Below are positions 15,931 to 24,704 of a stretch of 64,000 nucleotides of DNA, one piece after another. Each line of letters begins with the position of its first letter. Within the stretch, counting starts at the first letter, position 1. A program made the translations under genes and the position numbers. The notes beneath the pieces were generated by a model, which made no database searches, had not been told where the DNA came from, and was given only the letters and a program-made list of their open reading frames with translations. The DNA is from CAWGOF01 sp963824225 (GTDB lineage: Bacteria; Acidobacteriota; Polarisedimenticolia; Polarisedimenticolales; Polarisedimenticolaceae), in the NCBI GenBank assembly GCA_963824225.1, contig CAWGOF010000002.1:372001-436000 (forward strand), given 5' to 3'.

Positions 15931-17983
15931 ATGAACGCCGACAACGACGCACCGAACGTTCCGGGCCTCCCCGAAAACGCCTACCGCCCGCTCGCTCCGG
16001 GCGAACGGTACGAGCCGATCGTACCCGCGGCGCGGGCGCTGGCCGAGATCACGTCGCGCTCGATCGTCTTCGGCCTGGCGATGACCGCGCTGTTCTCCGC
16101 CGCCGCGGCGTTCATCGCGCTCAAGCTCGGCCAGGGGATCGAGATCCGCGATCCCGATCGCGATCCTGGCGATCGGCTTTTCCGCCGTGGCCCGGCGACC
16201 GTCGACGATCCTCGAAAACCTGCAGCATCGTCGCGCTCGGAGCGACGGCGGGCATCATCGTCGGTGGCTCGGTGTTCGTGATGCCGGCGATCTACATGCT
16301 CGGCCTCGACAGCCGCTCGGGGTTCCTGTTCCTGCAGATCTTCCTCATGCCGCTGCTCGGTGCGGTCCTCGGCGCGTGCTTCCTGATCCCGTTCCGCCGG
16401 TACTTCGTCGCCGACATGCACGGCAAGCTGCCGTTCCCCGAGGCCACGGCCACGACCGAGATCCTGGTGACGGGCGAGAAGGGCGGACGGGCCGGCGGCG
16501 GTGCTTCTCGTGGCTCTCGGGATCGGGCTCGTCCTGGACTTCCTGGCGCTCGCGCTCAGGGCCTGGCGCGACGTGTTCACGACCGCCCTCGTGCCGTCCC
16601 TGTCCTACGTGACCGAGAAGGTCAAAGCCGTGTTCACGCTGAGCACGTCGGCCGCGGTGCATGGGACTCGGGTACATCATCGGGGTCGAGTACGCGGCGA
16701 TCATCTGCGCCGGCTCGTTCCTGTCGTACTTCGTCCTCGTTCCGCTCGTCGCCCGGCTCGGCTCGGGGATCGACGTCGGCCTGTTCCCCGGCCTGCCGCC
16801 CGTGTCGGCGCTCGGCGCCGAGGACATCTTCGCCACGTACGTGCGGCTAATCGGGATCGGCGGGATCTTCGCCGCAGGCGTGATCTCGATCCTCAAGATG
16901 ACCCCGGTGATCGTCCAGGCGATCGGTCAGGTCTGGCGCGAGCTCGGTCGGCTGCGGTCGGGCACGGGCGCACGTGTCGACGGCGCCGCGCACCGAGCAC
17001 GACGTGCCGATGCCGGTCGTTGCCGCCATCGTCGGCGCTGACGACGCTGCTGTCGGAGCCTACTTCCGCTTCGTCGTGCTCGCGGGCCACCCGCGGACGC
17101 CGGCGTCAAGACGCTCGTCGCGCTCGCGCTGACGCTCGGCGTCTCGTTCCTCTTCGCCGCGGTGTCGGCGTGGGCCGTGGCGATGATCTCGATCACGCCG
17201 GTGTCGGGGATGACCCTGACGACGCTGATCCTGGCCTCGGTCGTCCTGGCACACTCTCGGCCTCGCCGGTCCCGACGGCATGCTGGCCACGCTGCTGATC
17301 GGCGGTGTCGTGTGCACGGCGCTGTCGATGACGGGCTCCATGGTCACGCTGTTCAAGGTCGGGTACTGGGTCGGCGGCACCCCGCGGCGGATCGAGTGGG
17401 CCGTGATCGGCGGGTGCGTGCTCGCGTCGATCAGCGCGACCGCCGTCATCATGCTGTTCGCCCGCACCTACGGCTACGTCGCGTCGCCCGAGCATCCGAC
17501 ATCCGATGGCCGCGCCGCAGGCCAACGCGATGGCCGCGGTCGTGCAATCGATGATGGGCTCGAGCGAGGCACCGTGGTTCCTCTACGGCGTCGGTGCCGT
17601 GATCGCCGTCATCGTCGAGATGACTCGGCGTCTCGGCGCTCGCGTTCGCGCTCGGCATGTACCTGCCGATCGAGCTGAACACGCCGATCCTCGCCGGGGC
17701 GCTCGTGGCCTGGCTCGTCCGCGCGACCGCGCGCGGCGACGCCGCGCTGGCCAAGGCGCGGAACGACCGCGGGACGCTCGTGGCCTCGGGCCTGATCGCC
17801 GGCGGCGCGCTCGCCGGCGTGCTCCAGGGTCTCACCGACCTTGCGGCCGAGTGGGGCTGGTTCACGGTTCCGACGTTCGATGCGGACGGCGCCCTGGGGA
17901 ACTGGATCGGCCTCGCCGTGTTCCTCGCGCTCGGTGCCGGGATCTGGCTCGACGCGCGGCGAACGCGCGTCGAGCACGGATGA
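15931..17983 (+). pseudogene. OPT-family oligopeptide transporter, multiply frameshifted
   Basis: With the frames joined, this is a roughly 680-residue OPT transporter: YRPLAPGERYEPIVPA, then SRSIVFGLAMTALFSAAAAF, IALKLGQGIE, PRTEHDVPMP, ITPVSGMTLTTL and a final helix in LAVFLALGAGIWLDARR. About nine single-base shifts interrupt it. Nearly all are one extra base (near 16152, 16232, 16500, 16663, 16983, 17251, 17503 and 17624); one near 17095 is a lost base. The inserted bases are not in homopolymers. OPT proteins take up peptides or metal chelates, a partner activity to the S9 peptidase, which shows the same damage. Confidence 0.85.
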
Positions 17984-17995
17984 ACTACGACCGGA

Positions 17996-18262
17996 TCAGT
18001 TCGGGCAGAGGACGTCGAGGCAGTACAGGCGCTCGCACCGCGAGTACGGGGTCACGATGCCCGAGCTCGTGACCTGACCACAGCAACCGGTGCTGCGGTA
18101 GCCCACGACCTTCTTGTACGTCGCGTCCTTGTAGTACGTGCAGATCGACGGCCCGGCGATGAAGATCGCCTGGCTCACCGGGAGCGTCGAGACGTAGAGC
18201 GCCGCGCCGACGAGTACGGCGATCGCGGTCGAGATGACCTTGGCAAGCAGTCGCTTTCTCAT
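17996..18262 (-). CDS. Small exported protein with YYxDA motif (DUF6289-like)
   Basis: 88 residues: a basic start (MRKRLLAKVISTAIAVLVGA), a signal peptide or anchor, and a mature part with CTYYKDATYKKVVGYRSTGC and CGQVTSSGIVTPYS, then CERLYCLDVLC. The YY(K/S)DA plus VVG plus GC pattern recalls the small secreted DUF6289 family of unknown role. AAGGAGG precedes the ATG. Its stop is 13 bases from the convergent OPT stop. The assignment is from memory of the motif only. Confidence 0.6.
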   Translation of the reverse strand: MRKRLLAKVISTAIAVLVGAALYVSTLPVSQAIFIAGPSICTYYKDATYKKVVGYRSTGCCGQVTSSGIVTPYSRCERLYCLDVLCPN

Positions 18263-18333
18263 GCCTGTCCTCCTTGGCCCGGGCCGATGCTTCCGGGCGG
18301 CGAGAACGTACGCCGAAAACGCGGGTCGCGCGC

Positions 18334-20328
18334 TCACTTCGTCTCGAGCTGCACCACGCCGTCCCAGTCCGCCGGAAGCGGCGTCTGGCGCAGTCGGGAG
18401 ATCACCGCGAGGTAGAACTCGGACGGTCCATCGTGGCCCCCGCATATCTCGGCCACATCGCGGAACCCGGCGGCCGCGTCGTCGAACCGTCGCGCCCCGA
18501 AGTCGGCCAGAGCGGCCTCGAAGCGCGCGATCGCTCGAGCGTCGGGTGTCGTCGGCTCACCGTTCTCACCCAGGAGCTCGTAGATCGAAACCGGCTCGGC
18601 CCGGCCGGCGACGCGCATGCGTCCGACCGGACGGACCGCCAGGCACCCATCGGTACCGGCGAGAGTCTCGCCGCTGATCAGCGCGCACGTGCCCATCGTC
18701 TTGTTGAGCGACTCGAGCCGCGACGCCAGGTTCACCGTGTCGCCGATCGCCGTGTAGTCGAACCGCTGGGACGACCCGAGGTTCCCGACGAGCATCGGGC
18801 CGCTGTGCACGCCGATACGTGTGACGAGCTCGGTTCCCGGCGCGCCTCCGGGCCTCGCGCGAGACATGGCCAGGGCGGCGCGGCACGCCCGCGTGGCGTG
18901 GTCCGAAAGCGGCAGAGGCGCGCCCCACAGCGCGAACACGGCGTCTCCGATGTACTTGATCAGCGTTCCACTCGTGTCGAAGATCGTCTGGGTGATGGCC
19001 GAGAAGTACTCGTTGAGCATCGTCGCGGTCTGTCCCGCGCTCATTCCCTCGGCGATCGACGTGAAGCCGCGGATGTCGGTGAACACCGCGGTACCGACGA
19101 CCTCCTCGCCGCCGAGGCGCAGCGAGCCGGGGTCGTCCGCGATCCGGCGGATCATCTCGGGCGACAGGTAGAACGAGAACGCGCGGCGGATCTTCTCGCG
19201 GTCGCGGACCGTCGTCAGGTAGTACCAGACGAGGCTCGCCACGTAGGCCACCGGCAGCTGGATCAGGGACGGAACGACGACGGGGATCGAGCGTGCGGCA
19301 CCGGCGAACGCCGCGTACGCCGAGACCCACGCGACGACCTCGAGGCCCACGAGCACGACCGCGCCGACGGGCGGACTCAAATACAGGAACAGCAGGGTCG
19401 CGCCGATCGCGAGGCCGACGAGGACCCACCGCTCGACCGACGGCGCGAGCGTGTCGATCCGCCGGCCGTCGAGCAGGTTCGCGGCGATCGTGGCATGGAT
19501 CTCGACGCCGTACGCGTATCCGACGTCGCCGCCGCTGAACGGGGTCGGGAATGAATCCTTCGCCTCGCCGGTTTGGAGCGCCGCGACCTGGGACAGGCCG
19601 ACGAACACGATCTTGTCCCGGAAGAAGCCGGGGCGCAGGTACTTCGCCGGCTCGAGCGCCTGGTACATCGAGACGGTCGGGATCGTGCGCGGCGCGCCGT
19701 AGTAGTCGATCAGCCGGGACCCCCGCTCGGCGCGGTGCGACGCGTCGCCCGTCGCGACCTCGTACGCCCCGAGGGCCAGGCTCGGCCGGTCGTCGAGCAC
19801 GAGACGCGTCCGGCGGATCACACCGTCGTCGTCCGGCGGCAGCTCGACCGAGGCCACCGCTGCTGCGGCTTCGGCGAGCGCGGGCAGCGGATCGATGACC
19901 CGGGTCTCGTTGAACTTCGGGTCGTTGGTGCGCTCGACGGTCGAGCCGAGGACGACCTGCCCCGCATCGAACACCGCGAGCTCGAGCGCCGTGTCCTGCG
20001 CTGGATCGCGCGGCGCGTCGAACAGAACGTCGAACGCGACGGCCCGCGCGCCCTCCCGCTTCAGCACGCGGATCAGCTCGGCGTGCAGCTCGCGCGGCCA
20101 CAGCTCGTTCGTCCTGAGCCCCCGCTCGAGGAACGACGTGTCGTCGATCGCCACGACGCACAACCCCGGCGGCGGAGCCTGCGTCCCGCGCACCTTGAAC
20201 AGCAGATCGAGGCCGTAGCGCCGCTCGAGGTCGACGGTCGGCGGCCACCACGCGGCGATGAGCCCCAGCGCGGCCGGGATCGCGGCCAGCAGGAGCGCGA
20301 CCGACAGCTTGCGCCGGGGGCGCGCCAC
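18334..20328 (-). CDS. CHASE2-domain adenylate/guanylate cyclase
   Basis: 664 residues. One N-terminal transmembrane helix (about 9-28) leads to a periplasmic CHASE2 sensor (about 32-290, with VVAIDDTSF, FDVLFD, KIVFVG). Three further helices (about 300-372) follow, then a cytoplasmic class III cyclase domain with metal-binding Asp418 (FTDIRGFTS) and Asp462 (KYIGDAVFALWG). The Lys at 458 favours ATP as substrate. A short helical tail closes it. The GTG start lies two bases after the stop of the upstream FecR-TPR-barrel gene, so the cyclase is almost certainly translated from the same mRNA and may report envelope signals as cyclic nucleotide. Confidence 0.9.
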   Translation of the reverse strand: MARPRRKLSVALLLAAIPAALGLIAAWWPPTVDLERRYGLDLLFKVRGTQAPPPGLCVVAIDDTSFLERGLRTNELWPRELHAELIRVLKREGARAVAFDVLFDAPRDPAQDTALELAVFDAGQVVLGSTVERTNDPKFNETRVIDPLPALAEAAAAVASVELPPDDDGVIRRTRLVLDDRPSLALGAYEVATGDASHRAERGSRLIDYYGAPRTIPTVSMYQALEPAKYLRPGFFRDKIVFVGLSQVAALQTGEAKDSFPTPFSGGDVGYAYGVEIHATIAANLLDGRRIDTLAPSVERWVLVGLAIGATLLFLYLSPPVGAVVLVGLEVVAWVSAYAAFAGAARSIPVVVPSLIQLPVAYVASLVWYYLTTVRDREKIRRAFSFYLSPEMIRRIADDPGSLRLGGEEVVGTAVFTDIRGFTSIAEGMSAGQTATMLNEYFSAITQTIFDTSGTLIKYIGDAVFALWGAPLPLSDHATRACRAALAMSRARPGGAPGTELVTRIGVHSGPMLVGNLGSSQRFDYTAIGDTVNLASRLESLNKTMGTCALISGETLAGTDGCLAVRPVGRMRVAGRAEPVSIYELLGENGEPTTPDARAIARFEAALADFGARRFDDAAAGFRDVAEICGGHDGPSEFYLAVISRLRQTPLPADWDGVVQLETK

Positions 20329-20330
20329 CG

Positions 20331-23300
20331 CTACGGAGACGTGAAGCTCAGGCTGAGCAGGACCGTACGTGCGGGCACGACGTTCTCCTCGAGCGAGCTA
20401 TGGTAGAACGCGAACTCGCGGTCCGACACGTTGAGCACGCTGAGCGTCACCGAGCCCCAGCGCTCGGGCAGGCGGTAGCCGAGCGCGACGTCGCCGATCC
20501 AGAAGTCGGAGTCGACCGTTCCCGCGGCGGCCGTACCGGGGTCGAACTGGTCCACGTGCTGGTCGTAGTACGTGGCGCGGGCGTGCGCGAAGAACCCCAT
20601 CGGCAGAAAGTACCGGGCCTCCGGCCGGGCGCGGTGCGTGCGGACGAGATTGTTGAACGCGCCGAGGTTGTCGACCTGCGTGAAGTCGAAATCCCGCTCC
20701 TCGTAGGCGTAGTCGAGTCCCAGGGCCCAGGTCGTCCCGAGGGTCGCGTTCAAGTACAGGTTGCCCAGCCAGTCGTCGCTCGTGCGCTCGACGACGCCCG
20801 TCGCGACCTGGCCGATGCAGCGGAAGCTCGGATCCGGCGCCGCGCAGTCGGGCTCGGGGATCTCGAGGTCGCGGCGCAGGGCCGAGAAGCCCAGGAACAC
20901 GCGCCGCGAGAACTGTTGGTCCAGGCCGACGCCGTAGTTGACCGAGTTCGTGCCGCCGGGATCGTCGAAGAACTGGTTGAACCCCGAGACCTGCGTCGGC
21001 TCGAGCGTCTGCAGTCGTCCGATCGCCGGGGTCAGCCGGGAGTACGCCGTCGCGCGCACGACGGTCTGTGCGGCCACGCGCGCGGACAGCCCGAGCTTCG
21101 GGCTGATCTGGTCGTCCTCGAACAGCACGTTCGCCGGGACGATCTGCGAATCGCGGGGCGGAAGGAAGCCCACCGGCGCCGTCACGTCCTCGTAGCTCAG
21201 GCCCGCCGTGAGCTCGACCGGGCCGAGCTCGCGGAGCTTGGCATACACGTAGCCGTTCGCGTACTGGTCATCGCCCACGCCCAGCGAGGTCGCGACGCCG
21301 CTGTCGATGCTCGTCACCTCTTGCTCGCCGTCGAAGTAACCGGCGCCCGCGGTCCACGTCAGGTTCGTCTGGCGCCGCACGTACTGGCCCTCGACCTGCG
21401 TGCCCTCGAGACGCGCGGTCGTCGAGATGTCGGGGAGCAGCGGGGTGCTCCCGTGCTGCTCGGCGTCGTTGTAGATCACCGAGATCGCCAGGTCCGATGC
21501 GGGCGACAGGATGCGGTGGTACCCCAGGCCGACGTTCGTCAGGTCGGTCGAGAGCCGCTCGGAGTTCTGCAACGCCGCGTAATCACGCAGCGGCAGGTCG
21601 CCCGTGTCCCGTGCACCGTCGATCACGTTGAGCTGCAGCTGGTCGCGGTGGCTCGGCGCGAGGACGACGAACGCGCGAATCGACTCGTTGTCGATGTCGT
21701 TGTTGACGCGGAAGCCGTCCGACTCGAACGTCTGGTACGAGATCGCTCCCGCGAGCCGGTCCTGGTTGAACGTCACCGTGGCGTCGCCACCCGAGGACTT
21801 GCTGCTGTCGAGCTCGTTGGCATCGAGCGCGGTCGGGAGATCGGTGTCCGTGTCCCCGTAGCGCAGCGAGGCGAACCCGCGCAGCCGCGGGCGATCGAAC
21901 AGCGCCGTGTACTCGTTGAACGAGACGCTCTCGTTCACCGTGTCGGGGCGCACCGCGTTGACGCTCACCGGCTGGTAGATCCGCGATTGCAGCGTCTCGC
22001 TCAGGAACGCCGGGGCGAAGCCCGGCAGGTTGCGGTACGTTCCGCTCAAGAACAGGTGCGAGGAGTAGTTCGACTGGTCGAGGTCGGCGCTCTGGCGCGC
22101 GGTGACCATGCCCAGCTGGTCGAACCCCAGGTCGTTGTAGATCCCGGCCAGGTCGGCCGAGCGTACCGCGAGGTCCTCGTCGAGCAGCAGGCGCGAGCGG
22201 TACACGGCGCGGCGATCGTTGCGCTCGATCGACTCGCCGAGCTCGGACAGCGCCTCGACCGGCCGGTTGTACGTGCGCTTCAGGATCGCCGAGTACAGCC
22301 AGGGGGTCGGATCCTCGGGATCGAGCTCCTTGGCCGCCTCCAGCTCCTTCTGTGCCGGACCCGGACGGCGCTCCTCGAAGTACGCCTTGCCCAGGTACGA
22401 GCGGTAGAGCGACGTCTCGGGGTCGAGGATCACCGCGGTCTGGATCTCCTCGCGCCCCGCCCGCAGGTCCGAGCGCAAGCGGGCGATGCCCAGGCCGAGG
22501 TGCGCGAGCGGGAAGCTCGGGTCCGCCTCGACCGCCTTCTCGAACGAACCGAGCGCGTCCTTCGACCGCAGCTCGGCCAGCTGTACGAAGCCGAGGACCG
22601 CGAGCGCGCGCGCCGAGCCCGGATCGCGGCGCACGGCCCGGTCGGCGGCCTCGCGCGCGCCCGACGTATCGCCCTCGGCCAGGCGCAGCTCGGCAACCCG
22701 GGCCTGGGCTTCGGCGCTCTCGGGGTCGAGACGGGCCGCGGCCTCGGCCATCTCGCGAGCCTCGCGGATGTCGAAGTGGGCCTGCTCGGCGAAGGACAGC
22801 GCGAGCGCGGCCGTCGCCGAATTCGGGTCGGCCTCGACGGCGCGCTTGGCACCGGCGAGCGCTTCGGTCTTGCGATCGGCGACCAGATCGACGATCGAGC
22901 CGAGCGCCAGGGCGAGCGGATCGTTGGGCTTGGCCTCGCGGGCCTGGCCGATCAGGGCCGTGGCCTGGCTGACCTGGCCGACCGCGAGCAGCTCCGCCGC
23001 TCGGGCGAGCTGATCGCCCTGCGGACCGAGCGCGCCGAGCCGCGCCGCGTCCGCTCCGCCGAGAACGCGCGGGTAGTACAGCGACCAGGACACGGCATCT
23101 CGCGGCCGCACCACGACGCGCTTCGTCGGCGCGCGCCCGGGCTCGATGAACGCCGCTTCGCCCGCCGCGACCGACACGCTGCCGAACGCGTTCGACGCGT
23201 CGACGAGCCCCTCGATCATCGTGATCGTCGTCGTGCCGTCGGCCAGGACGTCAACCGCGAACTCGGTGCCGCGGATCGCCGCCGTGACGGTCGGCGTCTC

Positions 23301-23687
23301 GACGCGACCGTAGTCCTTCGGCGAGCGGCTCGAGAAGTAGTGCTGACCCGCGATCACGCGCAGCACGCCGGGGTCGCCGGCCTGCGGAGCGAGAACCTCG
23401 ACCTCGCTCTTCTCGTTGATGCGGTGCAACGTCTGGTCCGAATACAGGATCGCCGCCCGGCTACGCTCGCCGGTCCGGACGCGATCCTTGGCGTGCAGCG
23501 ACTGGTTCAGCGTCGACGGGCCCCAGTCGCCACCGGCGGACCCCTTGGTCTCGACGTGGTTTTGGACCGACGCGAGCTTGCCGCACTCGTCGTCCGCCGC
23601 CAGGGCGGGCCACGAAACGAGGACGCACCAGGCCAGTCCGCCGAGCACGAGCCGGCGCACGAGACGTCGAGCGTTCAGGACCGCCAT
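20331..23687 (-). CDS. FecR-TPR-beta-barrel outer-membrane fusion protein
   Basis: 1118 residues in three parts. A signal peptide (about 1-30) precedes a FecR domain (about 60-185: DRVRTGERSRAAILYSD, VETPTVTAAIRGTEFAVDV). Helical TPR units follow (about 220-530: LAVLGFVQLAELRSKDALGS, SYLGKAYFEERRPGPAQKEL). Finally a long alternating beta region (about 550-1118), with NVINDA-like strands such as DLAISVIYNDAEQ and FLGFSALRRDLE, resembles a TonB-dependent-receptor barrel without a visible plug. FecR domains are normally separate inner-membrane signal transducers. The start at 23687 is preceded by GAGGGGGA; an in-frame codon at 23729 is ignored. Confidence 0.8.
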   Translation of the reverse strand: MAVLNARRLVRRLVLGGLAWCVLVSWPALAADDECGKLASVQNHVETKGSAGGDWGPSTLNQSLHAKDRVRTGERSRAAILYSDQTLHRINEKSEVEVLAPQAGDPGVLRVIAGQHYFSSRSPKDYGRVETPTVTAAIRGTEFAVDVLADGTTTITMIEGLVDASNAFGSVSVAAGEAAFIEPGRAPTKRVVVRPRDAVSWSLYYPRVLGGADAARLGALGPQGDQLARAAELLAVGQVSQATALIGQAREAKPNDPLALALGSIVDLVADRKTEALAGAKRAVEADPNSATAALALSFAEQAHFDIREAREMAEAAARLDPESAEAQARVAELRLAEGDTSGAREAADRAVRRDPGSARALAVLGFVQLAELRSKDALGSFEKAVEADPSFPLAHLGLGIARLRSDLRAGREEIQTAVILDPETSLYRSYLGKAYFEERRPGPAQKELEAAKELDPEDPTPWLYSAILKRTYNRPVEALSELGESIERNDRRAVYRSRLLLDEDLAVRSADLAGIYNDLGFDQLGMVTARQSADLDQSNYSSHLFLSGTYRNLPGFAPAFLSETLQSRIYQPVSVNAVRPDTVNESVSFNEYTALFDRPRLRGFASLRYGDTDTDLPTALDANELDSSKSSGGDATVTFNQDRLAGAISYQTFESDGFRVNNDIDNESIRAFVVLAPSHRDQLQLNVIDGARDTGDLPLRDYAALQNSERLSTDLTNVGLGYHRILSPASDLAISVIYNDAEQHGSTPLLPDISTTARLEGTQVEGQYVRRQTNLTWTAGAGYFDGEQEVTSIDSGVATSLGVGDDQYANGYVYAKLRELGPVELTAGLSYEDVTAPVGFLPPRDSQIVPANVLFEDDQISPKLGLSARVAAQTVVRATAYSRLTPAIGRLQTLEPTQVSGFNQFFDDPGGTNSVNYGVGLDQQFSRRVFLGFSALRRDLEIPEPDCAAPDPSFRCIGQVATGVVERTSDDWLGNLYLNATLGTTWALGLDYAYEERDFDFTQVDNLGAFNNLVRTHRARPEARYFLPMGFFAHARATYYDQHVDQFDPGTAAAGTVDSDFWIGDVALGYRLPERWGSVTLSVLNVSDREFAFYHSSLEENVVPARTVLLSLSFTSP

Positions 23688-23854
23688 GACTCCCCCTCGG
23701 GGTGCGGGGTCGGTAAACCCCGGCCCCATTCGGTGCGGAATAGTAGCGCGTTCTCCCGCCGCACGGTGCCTCGAACGCTCGCCCGTACGCCGAGGCGGGC
23801 GGACGCTGCTAGAATCCGGCGTTCCGTCCGGGCATGGGGGAGGCTCTGGCGCGC

Positions 23855-24691
23855 ATGGCGTTCTCGCCGTACCGACTGCGGTTCTGGGGCGTTCGGGGCA
23901 CCGTCCCGACGCCGGCCGCCGACAAGCTGCGGTTCGGAGGGAACACCAGTTGCCTGTCCGTCGCGCTGGGCGACGGCACGCAGGTGATCCTCGACTGCGG
24001 AACCGGGATTCGCGTGCTGGGGAACGCGTGGGCCGCCGCCGGACACACGGACGGCGGACGGTTCCACATCTTCTTCACGCACTACCACTTCGACCACGTC
24101 GAGGGGCTGCCGCTGTTCCAGCCGCTGTACGACGCGAAGTCGACGATCACGATCTATGGCCCGAGCAGCGGGTCGCGATCGGTCGGGGAGATCCTCGAAT
24201 CGTTGATGCGACCGCCGTACTTCCCGGTCACGCTGGCCGACGTCCCGTCGCGTCCGAGCTTCGTCGCGCTCGACGGCTCGCCCCGAACGGTCGGCGACGT
24301 CACGGTCAGCTGCTTGCCACTCAACCATCCCGATGGGTCGCTGTCGTTCCGGCTCGAGCGCGGCCCGCGTCGCATCGTCTACGCCACGGACCACGAGCAC
24401 GGGAACGCGGAGACCGACCGCGCGCTGATCGAGTTCGCGCGCGACGTGGACTACCTGATCTACGACGCAACCTACATGCAGTCCGAGTACGAGGCGCTGC
24501 GCCGCGGCTGGGGCCACAGCACGTGGTACGCGGCGGTGCAGACGGCGCTCGCGGCGCGCGCTCGGCATCTCGTGCTGTTCCATCATCACCCCGAGCATTC
24601 GGACGACGAGCTCGCCCGCGTGCTCGACGTCGCCCGAGCGGAGTTCCCGGCCACCGAGATCGCACACGAGGGCCTCGAGCTTCCGTTGTGA
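23855..24691 (+). CDS. Metallo-beta-lactamase-fold hydrolase
   Basis: 278 residues opening with the family signature RLRFWGVRGTVPTP, then FGGNTSCL, the metal motif THYHFDH (His76, His78, Asp80, His81), LNHPDGSLSFRLE, TDHEH and FHHHPEHSDDEL. This group of RNase-Z-like/PhnP-like hydrolases acts on phosphodiesters, including cyclic nucleotides; its neighbourhood with a cyclase makes cAMP/cGMP hydrolysis an attractive but unproven role. The start at 23855 is preferred over the ATG at 23834 because GGGGGAGG precedes it and relatives start here. It is divergent from the FecR gene. Confidence 0.82.
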   Translation: MAFSPYRLRFWGVRGTVPTPAADKLRFGGNTSCLSVALGDGTQVILDCGTGIRVLGNAWAAAGHTDGGRFHIFFTHYHFDHVEGLPLFQPLYDAKSTITIYGPSSGSRSVGEILESLMRPPYFPVTLADVPSRPSFVALDGSPRTVGDVTVSCLPLNHPDGSLSFRLERGPRRIVYATDHEHGNAETDRALIEFARDVDYLIYDATYMQSEYEALRRGWGHSTWYAAVQTALAARARHLVLFHHHPEHSDDELARVLDVARAEFPATEIAHEGLELPL

Positions 24692-24704
24692 GTCGCGCCC
24701 CGGC

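Noticed and set aside
20400..23987. A plus-strand open frame of 1195 codons opposite the FecR gene
   Set aside because: It is Arg-rich with no recognisable domains and mirrors the coding frame of a clear gene on the other strand; such shadows are common at this GC content.
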